Below, piece by piece: positions 13,165 through 18,348 of a stretch of DNA of 18,348 nucleotides; positions within the stretch are counted from its first letter, which is position 1; each line of letters begins with the position of its first letter. Location: NCBI GenBank assembly GCA_003151555.1, contig PLXU01000037.1, positions 3,355 to 21,702 of the forward strand. Reading direction: 5' to 3'. Both the position numbers and the translations under genes were made by a program. Source of the stretch: Acidimicrobiaceae bacterium. Its GTDB lineage: Bacteria > Actinomycetota > Acidimicrobiia > Acidimicrobiales > RAAP-2. Under the pieces are notes generated by a model. It had not been told where the DNA came from. It saw only the letters and a program-made list of their open reading frames with translations, and did not search any database.

Positions 13165-14307
13165 ATGAGCAACATTGCCTCCTACGTCGTGGTGCTGGTC
13201 GTGGGAGCGGTCGTCACGATGGTGGCCAATGTACCGGCGCGATTAATCTCGCAACGCGTAGGTTATTCGGCCCTGCCGGACGAGCGAAAGGTCCACGAGA
13301 CCGTCACGCCCTACGGCGGCGGCGCCGCGATGCTGGTGGGCTTCTGCGTGGCCCTCTTGGTGGCCGTCGCCATATCGCCTCTTCGTGCAGTGATCACATC
13401 GTCTCACGAGATGATCGGCGTGCTGCTCGCCGCCGGCGTGATATTCGTCGTGGGCCTGCTCGACGACTTTCGCGAGATGAGCGCCCCGGCGAAAGTGGCG
13501 GGCCAAGTCCTCGCCGCGTCGGTGCTCTACTTCAGCGGCTGCACCATGTACCAGTTGAAGCTGCCCTTCGCGGGCTTCGTGGTGCTCGGCCCGTCGATCC
13601 TGCCGTTGATCACGGCGGCGTGGGTCATCGCCCTCACCAACGCCATCAACCTGATCGACGGCCTGGACGGCCTGGCCGGGGGAATCGTGGCCATCGCGTC
13701 GGGCACGCTGTGCATCTACGGGCTGCGCTTAGAGGACCTGGGATTGCTGCCCGTGACCAACGTCGGTCCGCTCATCGCGGCCTTGACGTGCGGCATTTGC
13801 TTGGGTTTCTTACGCGACAACTTTCACCCGGCCAAACTCTTCATGGGTGACGCCGGGGCGCTCATGCTGGGCCTGCTCATGAGTGCCTCGACCATGGTGA
13901 TCGGGGGGCGCACCCCACCGGCCAGCGGCGTGACGTTCTTTTTCTTCGCGCCGCTGTTCATCCCGGTCTTCATCCTCGGGGTACCGCTTATCGACGCCGT
14001 GTGGGCGTTTGTGCGCCGCACCGTGTCGGGACAGGGTTTTCACACGCCGGACAAGAACCACATCCACCACCGTCTGATGCGCCTCGGTCACGGTCAGCGC
14101 CGCACCGTCATCATCCTGTGGCTGTGGACCGCGCTGCTCTGCGGCTTCGTGCTCTTTCCGCTCTTCGAACCTCGATTTAATGTCTTCATTCCCGTGGGCG
14201 TGGCCCTGCTCGTCATCGGCTTGTTCTTCTGGTCGAGTCCCTGGTGGATACGTCGTCGAGCGAGGCAGGAAACGTCAAAAACGGTGCCGCCGAGTCGGAT
14301 CAGATGA
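13165..14307 (+). CDS. wecA: Polyprenyl-phosphate GlcNAc-1-phosphate transferase (WecA/MraY family)
   Basis: The 380-residue polytopic membrane enzyme transfers a HexNAc-1-phosphate from UDP-sugar onto a polyprenyl phosphate and so starts a cell-wall glycopolymer. The family signatures are DERKVH at 39-44, LLDDF with D100-D101, NAINLIDGLDGLAGG at 159-173, LFMGDAG at 225-231 and DKNHIHHRLMRLGH at 296-309. The HIHH cluster and the DDF and NxxxxxDGxDG aspartates are the catalytic and metal-binding sites. About ten or eleven hydrophobic segments are visible. The HIHHRL loop favours WecA/TagO-type GlcNAc transferases over MraY proper. It directly follows glyA and overlaps atpZ by ATGA. The lipid acceptor is probably decaprenyl or undecaprenyl phosphate, which the sequence cannot decide. 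Confidence 0.9.
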   Translation: MSNIASYVVVLVVGAVVTMVANVPARLISQRVGYSALPDERKVHETVTPYGGGAAMLVGFCVALLVAVAISPLRAVITSSHEMIGVLLAAGVIFVVGLLDDFREMSAPAKVAGQVLAASVLYFSGCTMYQLKLPFAGFVVLGPSILPLITAAWVIALTNAINLIDGLDGLAGGIVAIASGTLCIYGLRLEDLGLLPVTNVGPLIAALTCGICLGFLRDNFHPAKLFMGDAGALMLGLLMSASTMVIGGRTPPASGVTFFFFAPLFIPVFILGVPLIDAVWAFVRRTVSGQGFHTPDKNHIHHRLMRLGHGQRRTVIILWLWTALLCGFVLFPLFEPRFNVFIPVGVALLVIGLFFWSSPWWIRRRARQETSKTVPPSRIR

Positions 14308-14549
14308 GCGACCCTGACGCGCCGAAACCCGAAGAGTTTCACAATGAGCCGGTGTCGGATCTGCCGGGGGTGGCCGCCTTCGCGACGATGGGCCTCACCG
14401 TTGCGGCGACCGTCGGAGTTGGAGTATTACTGGGGATTTTGGCCGACAACGCCTGGGGCGCCGCGCCCCTGTGGTTAGTAATCGGACTAGTATTGGGAAC
14501 GGTCGCCGCCGTGGTGAGCGTTAAGCAGCTCATCCGACGTTTCCTCTAG
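14304..14549 (+). CDS. atpZ: AtpZ/AtpI-like small membrane protein of the ATP synthase operon
   Basis: The 81-residue protein has an acidic N-terminus followed by two membrane helices. The helices contain MGLTVAATVGVGVLLGILAD and the segment APLWLVIGLVLGTVAAVVS. The glycine-rich first helix ending in LxD, then W and a second helix with xIGLxLGxxA, matches the AtpZ (ATPase gene 1) family. These proteins accompany AtpI and may help assemble the c ring or transport Mg2+. I chose ATG at 14304, whose ATGA overlaps the wecA stop. A GTG at 14244 would add 20 residues inside wecA. It is the first of the ATP synthase genes here and lies 14 bases before atpI. The family call rests on pattern, not on an alignment. 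Confidence 0.75.
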   Translation: MSDPDAPKPEEFHNEPVSDLPGVAAFATMGLTVAATVGVGVLLGILADNAWGAAPLWLVIGLVLGTVAAVVSVKQLIRRFL

Positions 14550-14563
14550 AAATCCTATAGTTC

Positions 14564-14971
14564 GTGCTCGAAAACCTCCCTACTAATGCACTGCCCCGAC
14601 TCCTGCGTCGAACCACCTTGTCGGCCATCATTGTGGGTTTCGTGGCCTTTGTAATTGCCCTCTTTGTAGCCCCGCCGCTCTCGGCGCTGGGTCTGATCAT
14701 CGGCGTTGGTCTCGCCATCGTGAACCTGCGTTTCCTTGACCGCCAGGCGGCGCGGGTTGAACTGCAGGGCGAACAGAGTTCCAAGGCCGTGCGCCGCCAA
14801 TTGGGCGGCAAAACCATCGGTCGCCTGGCCGTGATGACCGCCGTCGTGCTGGTCGTCGTGTGGCTGGATGCCCCCCTGGGAATCGGTATTGTGGCAGGGC
14901 TTGTGCTTTATCAAATTGTCTTCGTCGCCAACGTCTTGCGAGTGGTGTCGAATCAGGGAGGAATTGAGTGA
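14564..14971 (+). CDS. atpI: ATP synthase protein I (AtpI-like)
   Basis: The 135-residue protein has four predicted membrane helices, with a basic polar stretch after the second (NLRFLDRQAAR). This is the layout of AtpI proteins, which assist c-ring assembly and lie before atpB. The position, between atpZ and atpB, supports the call more than the divergent sequence does. I used GTG at 14564, giving MLENLPTNALPRLLRR. No Shine-Dalgarno sequence precedes it. TATAGT at 14556-14561 is only 2 bases upstream, too close to be its -10 box if the GTG is right. A later start such as TTG at 14618 is possible. The stop overlaps the atpB start as GTGA. The ribosome binding site of atpB sits inside this gene. 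Confidence 0.72.
   Translation: MLENLPTNALPRLLRRTTLSAIIVGFVAFVIALFVAPPLSALGLIIGVGLAIVNLRFLDRQAARVELQGEQSSKAVRRQLGGKTIGRLAVMTAVVLVVVWLDAPLGIGIVAGLVLYQIVFVANVLRVVSNQGGIE
14956..14962 (+). promoter_or_regulatory. Ribosome binding site of atpB
   Basis: GGGAGGA lies 5 bases before the GTG at 14968, inside the end of atpI. It fixes the GTG start of atpB. Confidence 0.75.
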
Positions 14972-15729
14972 GGACGCTGTACGCCGCGAAGAGCCTGTCG
15001 GTGGGCGTGCACCCGACGGTGCATATTTTCGGCCTCGCCGTCGACACCGACATCGTCACTTCGACGCTGCTGGCAATGGCCTTTCTGCTCTTCCTGGGCT
15101 TTCGCATGCGGGCCAAGGTTACCGACGGCGTGCCGGGCAAGCTGCAGGTTGTCTGGGAGTTCATCGTCGATCAGGTGACCGAGCTGGCGACCTCGGCCAT
15201 GGGCAACAAGGGCCGGCGCTACGTGCCCATCGGCGTGACGCTCTTCCTCTTCATCCTCATAAGCAACTGGATTGGTTTCCTGCCTTCGGCGATGCACCCT
15301 GGTTCCTCCGGAGAGATCCTGCCCGCGCCCACCGGCGACGTGAATTTGCCGCTCGCCATGGCGCTGCTCGTCATTGTCTGGGTCCACTTCGAATCGTTAC
15401 GGGCCCGCGGTCTGCGCGGCTACGTACGCCACTACAGCCAGCCCTTCAAAGCGTTGCTGCCGATCAACGTCATCGAAGAGATCACCAAGCCCATCACGCT
15501 GACCTTCCGTCTCTTCGGCAACTTGTTCTCCGGCGGGCTCATGATCGCGGTCATGACCACGTTGCTGCCGATCTACGCCGTCCCATTGGGCGAGATCGTC
15601 TGGAAGCCCTTCGACCTCTTCATCGGAGCAATTCAGGCTTACATCTTCATGCTGCTCGCGATCCTGTACTTCAGTTTTGCCACCAGCCACGAAGAAGAAC
15701 TCGAACCGGCCCTAGAAGTTTCTCACTAA
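14968..15729 (+). CDS. atpB: F-type ATP synthase subunit a
   Basis: The 253-residue integral membrane protein forms the two proton half-channels of F0. The essential arginine is R181 in LTFRLFGNLFSGGL, matching E. coli R210. About five or six hydrophobic segments are visible. One holds LFILISNWIGFLPS, and the C-terminal helix segment AIQAYIFMLLAILYFSFA is family-typical. The length is slightly short but normal for actinobacteria. The GTG start overlaps the atpI stop and follows a strong ribosome binding site. AtpB should contact the c ring encoded by the next gene. The C-terminus is acidic (EEELEPALEVSH). Confidence 0.95.
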   Translation: MRTLYAAKSLSVGVHPTVHIFGLAVDTDIVTSTLLAMAFLLFLGFRMRAKVTDGVPGKLQVVWEFIVDQVTELATSAMGNKGRRYVPIGVTLFLFILISNWIGFLPSAMHPGSSGEILPAPTGDVNLPLAMALLVIVWVHFESLRARGLRGYVRHYSQPFKALLPINVIEEITKPITLTFRLFGNLFSGGLMIAVMTTLLPIYAVPLGEIVWKPFDLFIGAIQAYIFMLLAILYFSFATSHEEELEPALEVSH

Positions 15730-15738
15730 TCCCAAACC

Positions 15739-15744
15739 AGGAGG
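15739..15744 (+). promoter_or_regulatory. Strong ribosome binding site and A-rich leader of atpE
   Basis: AGGAGG is a full match to the Shine-Dalgarno consensus, 11 bases before the ATG at 15756. The spacer AATAAAAGATA is very A/T-rich in otherwise GC-rich DNA, so it should be unstructured. Both features suit high translation of the multicopy c subunit. Confidence 0.75.
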
Positions 15745-15755
15745 AATAAAAGATA

Positions 15756-16022
15756 ATGGCAACTACCCAGACACTTGAGGGTGCAATCAGCATCGCCGGG
15801 GCGCTCGTCGGTGGCGGACTCGCCCTCGGCGGCGGCGCCATCGGTGCGGCAATCGGTGACGGTTTGGCTGGTAGCCAGACCATCGCGGCCATCGCGCGCC
15901 AGCCCGAAATTGAGAACAAGGCCCGTCAGTACTTCTTCCTGACGGTGGGATTGGTCGAAGCCATGTACTTCATCAACCTGCTGTTCATGGTTGTGTTCGT
16001 CTACGTCTTCTCCAAGCAGTAG
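15756..16022 (+). CDS. atpE: F-type ATP synthase subunit c
   Basis: The 88-residue two-helix hairpin protein forms the rotating ring of F0. Helix 1 holds the glycine-rich GGGLALGGGAIGAAIGDG and helix 2 holds TVGLVEAMYFINLLFM. The polar loop between them is ARQPE. The proton-carrying carboxylate is E68. D35 in helix 1 corresponds to D28 of the mycobacterial protein. There is no Ser/Thr after E68, which favours protons over sodium as the coupling ion. The sequence closely resembles the M. tuberculosis protein, from memory. Residue 70 is Met where the mycobacterial protein has Ala63. The gene has the strongest ribosome binding site in the window and a hairpin just after its stop. Confidence 0.96.
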   Translation: MATTQTLEGAISIAGALVGGGLALGGGAIGAAIGDGLAGSQTIAAIARQPEIENKARQYFFLTVGLVEAMYFINLLFMVVFVYVFSKQ

Positions 16023-16027
16023 TCCCG

Positions 16028-16054
16028 TGTTGCGGGGCCCGCGGGTCCGCAACA
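16028..16054 (+). promoter_or_regulatory. Hairpin in the atpE-atpF gap
   Basis: TGTTGCGG (16028-16035) pairs with CCGCAACA (16047-16054) as an 8-bp perfect stem, extendable by one G-U pair, with a GC-rich loop. It begins 6 bases after the atpE stop. No T-run follows, so it is more likely an mRNA stability, processing or partial attenuation element than a full terminator. TGTTG is repeated at 16057-16061 and could compete for the CAACA arm. Confidence 0.5.
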
Positions 16055-16070
16055 AGTGTTGTCCACTAGT

Positions 16071-16076
16071 GAAAGG
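16071..16076 (+). promoter_or_regulatory. Ribosome binding site of atpF
   Basis: GAAAGG lies 9 bases before the ATG at 16086. It supports this start over the in-frame GTG at 16056, which lies in the hairpin region. Confidence 0.6.
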
Positions 16077-16085
16077 TCGCCGCTC

Positions 16086-16607
16086 ATGATCGCCGAGTCA
16101 ATCTTCCTCCTGCCCAACGGCACGTTCGTCATTGAACTGATCGTGGTGGCGGTGATCTTGTTTCTCGTCACGAAGTACATTCTGCCGCCACTCAACAAGG
16201 CCATCGAGAGTCGCCAAGAGAAGATCCGCACAGCGCTCGAACTGGCCGAGCAGGCCCGGGCCGAGGCGGCCGCGGCCGATGAGGAGCGGTTAAAGGTGTT
16301 AGCGCAGGCCCGCGACCAGGGCCGCGAGATTGTCGCGGCCGCCCAGGCCACCGCCGACCAGGTCAAGGCGGAAGCGGCCGGACGCGGCCAGCTGGAATAC
16401 GAGCGCATCGTGTCCTCGGCCAACGCCGAAGTGGAAACGGCGCGCCAACGCGCGGTCGACGAGGCGTCGGCGCGCATTGGCGAGATTGTCTTCGATCTGG
16501 TCGCGACCATCGTGGGGCGAGAAGTCGATCAGAGCGCACACGAGGAACTCATCCGCGAGGCCGTGGCGGCGCTCAACGCCGAGGCCCAAAAGGGAGCGAG
16601 CCTCTAA
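16086..16607 (+). CDS. atpF: F-type ATP synthase subunit b
   Basis: The 173-residue protein forms the peripheral stalk. One N-terminal membrane helix (FVIELIVVAVILFLVTKYI, about residues 13-31) is followed by PPLNKAIESRQEKI. A long alanine- and charge-rich coiled-coil region (residues 40-150) makes the right-handed stalk. The LLPNGTF lead-in and P-x-hinge are typical of actinobacterial b subunits. Mycobacteria fuse a second b-like protein to delta; here b and delta are separate genes, two bases apart. Start: ATG at 16086, chosen by its ribosome binding site. The upstream gap from atpE is about 63 bases and contains a hairpin. Only one b gene is visible, so the stalk is likely a homodimer. Confidence 0.94.
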   Translation: MIAESIFLLPNGTFVIELIVVAVILFLVTKYILPPLNKAIESRQEKIRTALELAEQARAEAAAADEERLKVLAQARDQGREIVAAAQATADQVKAEAAGRGQLEYERIVSSANAEVETARQRAVDEASARIGEIVFDLVATIVGREVDQSAHEELIREAVAALNAEAQKGASL

Positions 16608-16609
16608 TC

Positions 16610-17521
16610 ATGCTGCCCAGGCTCGAAGGATATGCCGCGGCCCTGCTGGGCTCGCTCGACGCCGGCGCGCTCGCCACGGTGGCCGCGGAGCTGCGTTCCC
16701 TCGATCAAACCATCCTGGCGCAACCCGAACTTCGCGCGGTCCTCACCGACACCTCAATCGCGGGCCCGGCCCGCGGCGAGATACTTCGTGACCTGCTCAC
16801 CGCCAAGGTGAGCGAGCAGACCCTTCGCGTGAGTGTGTACGCCGCGATCGTCGCACCGGCTCAAGAGGTGCCCCGCGCCATCGACGAGCTGGCCGCCGCG
16901 GCCCACGTCTTAGGCGAGACCGGCCAGTTTCCCCAGGCCAACCTCGGCCACATGGCCGCGCGCCGTCGCGTCAGCGGCTACGCGGACGAGTTGTTGGACC
17001 AGATCGAGACGGCCGACTTCGAGGTCATTGAAGAGGAGCTCTTTCGCTGGGCCCGCACCATTGACGCCAACCTGGATCTGCGCCGACTCTTGCTGGACCG
17101 TGACGCGGCGCTCGACGCGCGCCTCGGTACCGTTGAGCAACTGCTCGCCGGCAAGGTCAACGCGGTCACCCTGCTCCTCAGTCGCTACGTCATCGAGGGC
17201 GGACGTTCCCGTGACGTGGTGGGCACGCTCGACTTCCTGGTGGACTACGTCGCGCGCTCGCGTGACTGGCGAGTGGCCCGCGTCTTCACGGCGCGCGCGC
17301 TCGACGAGACGAGCCAAGCAGAGTTGGTCACGTCGCTCAAGACCCTGACCGGCAAGAACGTGGAGCTGCAGGTCGCCGAAGATCCCGACCTCCTGGGCGG
17401 GGTCCTCGTTGAAGTGGGCGACCTGCTCCTCGACGCCACCATCCGGGGTCGTCTGGGCGCGCTGCACGACGCCGTGGCGTCTAAGCGCCTGTACGAATCC
17501 GCATTGAATCGAAACGACTAA
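16610..17521 (+). CDS. atpH: F-type ATP synthase subunit delta, long form with duplicated N-terminal domain
   Basis: The 303-residue protein is much longer than the usual 175-180 residue delta. The C-terminal third carries the delta signature: ARVFTARALDE, then LTGKNVELQVAEDPDLLGG and a VGDLLLDATIRGRL end. The first two thirds contain two copies of the helical N-terminal domain, residues 7-95 and 123-211. They align without gaps over 89 positions with 28 identities by my count. Delta joins the b stalk to the top of the F1 alpha-beta hexamer. Long deltas occur in other actinobacteria, and the mycobacterial b-delta fusion has additional delta-like sequence. So the duplication may be a phylum trait. 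The ATG lies 2 bases after the atpF stop. No frameshift or internal stop was seen. Confidence 0.92.
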   Translation: MLPRLEGYAAALLGSLDAGALATVAAELRSLDQTILAQPELRAVLTDTSIAGPARGEILRDLLTAKVSEQTLRVSVYAAIVAPAQEVPRAIDELAAAAHVLGETGQFPQANLGHMAARRRVSGYADELLDQIETADFEVIEEELFRWARTIDANLDLRRLLLDRDAALDARLGTVEQLLAGKVNAVTLLLSRYVIEGGRSRDVVGTLDFLVDYVARSRDWRVARVFTARALDETSQAELVTSLKTLTGKNVELQVAEDPDLLGGVLVEVGDLLLDATIRGRLGALHDAVASKRLYESALNRND

Positions 17522-17523
17522 GG

Positions 17524-17530
17524 AAAAGGA
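17524..17530 (+). promoter_or_regulatory. Ribosome binding site of atpA
   Basis: AAAAGGA lies 7 bases before the ATG at 17538. It favours this ATG, although a GTG codon directly precedes it at 17535. Confidence 0.65.
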
Positions 17531-17537
17531 AGCTGTG

Positions 17538-18348
17538 ATGACAGAGCTCACCATTAGTGCCAGCGAGATTACCGACGCGCTGCGCAAGCACGTCACTGAG
17601 TTCGACCCGGCCGTCGGAGCCGAACAGGTAGGACGGGTGGTCGAGGTCGGCGACGGCATCGCGCGGGTCTCGGGTCTGCCCGGGGCCAAGGTGAACGAAC
17701 TGCTGGAGTTCGAGGACGGCACGCTGGGCCTGGCGATGAACCTGGACGAAGAGACGATCGGCGCGGTGGTGCTCGGTTCGGTCGACAGCATCGAGGAAGA
17801 GCAGATCGTGCGCGCGACCGGGCGTATCCTTTCGATGCCAGTGGGTGACGCACTGCTCGGGCGCGTCGTGAACGCGCTCGGCGAACCCATCGACGGCAAG
17901 GGGCCACTCGTTAAGCCCAAGAGCCGGCGCATGGAAGTCCAGGCCCCCGGCATCATCGGGCGCCAACCGGTGAGCGAGCCCCTGCAGACGGGCATCAAGG
18001 CCATCGACGCGATGACCCCGATCGGTCGCGGGCAGCGCGAGCTGATCATTGGCGACCGCAAGACCGGCAAGACCACGGTGGTCGTCGACACGATCCTCAA
18101 CCAGAAGGGCCAACACGTCAAGTGCATCTACGTGGCCATTGGTCAGAAGAACTCCTCGGTCGCTCAGACAGTGAAGACCCTCGACGACTTCGGCGCGATG
18201 GAGTACACCGTGGTGGTGGTCGCCTCGGCCGGTGACCCGGCTCCCTTTAAGTTCCTCGCGCCGTACGCCGGGTGCGCCATTGGCCAGGAGTGGATGGATG
18301 GCGGCGAGCACGCGCTGGTGGTGTACGACGACCTGTCCAAGCAGGCCG
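17538..18348 (+). CDS. atpA: F-type ATP synthase subunit alpha, N-terminal part, 3' end outside window
   Basis: The first 270 or so residues are present, beginning MTELTISASEITDALRKH. The N-terminal beta-barrel region has VGRVVEVGDGIARVSGLPG. The nucleotide-binding domain begins around residue 95. The Walker A motif is GDRKTGKT. Bacterial alpha subunits usually have GDRQTGKT; the Lys variant also occurs in mycobacteria, from memory. It is followed by AIGQKNSSVAQ. Alpha forms the noncatalytic nucleotide sites of the F1 hexamer. Start: ATG at 17538, 7 bases after AAAAGGA and 16 bases after the atpH stop. The rest of the operon (gamma, beta, epsilon) should follow beyond the window. The incomplete end is due to the window edge. 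Confidence 0.96.
   Translation, partial: MTELTISASEITDALRKHVTEFDPAVGAEQVGRVVEVGDGIARVSGLPGAKVNELLEFEDGTLGLAMNLDEETIGAVVLGSVDSIEEEQIVRATGRILSMPVGDALLGRVVNALGEPIDGKGPLVKPKSRRMEVQAPGIIGRQPVSEPLQTGIKAIDAMTPIGRGQRELIIGDRKTGKTTVVVDTILNQKGQHVKCIYVAIGQKNSSVAQTVKTLDDFGAMEYTVVVVASAGDPAPFKFLAPYAGCAIGQEWMDGGEHALVVYDDLSKQA

Noticed and set aside
14556..14561. TATAGT resembling a -10 box before atpI
   Set aside because: It is only 2 bases from the GTG, too close for a transcript to include that start, and no -35 is visible. It would matter only if atpI starts further downstream.
16056..16085. Upstream GTG start for atpF
   Set aside because: It lies directly after the hairpin without a ribosome binding site and adds ten residues before the family-typical N-terminus. 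ATG at 16086 has GAAAGG at a good distance.
16086..17521. Possible mycobacterial-style fusion of b and delta
   Set aside because: A TAA at 16605-16607 separates them, and atpH has its own ATG. The extra length of delta comes from an internal duplication, not from a b-type membrane domain.
16910..18127. Long minus-strand open frame (405 codons) opposite atpH and atpA
   Set aside because: atpH and atpA are unmistakable on the plus strand. The antisense product is Ser/Pro/Arg-rich with no domain.

Overview
This window is GC-rich, densely packed bacterial DNA, most likely from an actinobacterium outside the mycobacterial lineage, possibly Acidimicrobiia-like. That placement is inferred from four things: the gene order prfA-prmC-tsaC ... 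rpiB-glyA-wecA-atpZ-atpI-atpBEFHA; an ATP synthase c subunit with the actinobacterial pattern; a protein of the mycothiol-associated TIGR03084 family; and a long delta subunit that is not fused to b. Many starts are GTG and many neighbouring genes overlap by 1-4 bases.

Layout: (1) 1-1712, plus strand: the end of release factor 1 (prfA), its methyltransferase prmC and the tRNA t6A enzyme tsaC, all overlapping. (2) 1768-3477, plus strand: a DUF885 putative metallohydrolase with its own ribosome binding site. (3) 10452 down to 3488, minus strand: a tightly coupled five-gene operon. It encodes a carboxyltransferase (beta) and a biotin-carrying (alpha) subunit of an acyl-CoA carboxylase, an AtuA-family protein, a TIGR03084 protein and an enoyl-CoA hydratase-like protein. 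It looks like a partial acyclic-terpene/leucine-type acyl-CoA catabolic module. (4) 10596-10790: a small two-helix membrane protein. (5) 11341 down to 10823: gluconokinase, divergent from rpiB. (6) 11409-18348, plus strand: rpiB, glyA, wecA-like and the start of the ATP synthase operon, running off the end inside atpA.

How the genes relate: regions 1 and 6 are parts of a housekeeping string that, from memory, lies close together in many actinobacteria. Here about 9.7 kb of mostly catabolic genes separates them. Within the catabolic operon, the alpha and beta subunits should form a biotin-dependent carboxylase acting on a branched or unsaturated acyl-CoA, and the hydratase would act on its product. 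AtuA and TIGR03084 have no established reaction. Gluconokinase feeds 6-phosphogluconate into the pentose phosphate pathway, in which RpiB also works.

The points most worth a second look are the composition of the five-gene operon, the divergent glycine-rich loop in its carboxyltransferase, the gapless internal duplication in AtpH, the hairpin just after atpE, and the Met at the position matching mycobacterial AtpE residue 63. No RNA genes, insertion sequences or CRISPR arrays were seen. No stretch longer than 300 bases lacks a gene; the largest gap is about 143 bases (10453-10595).
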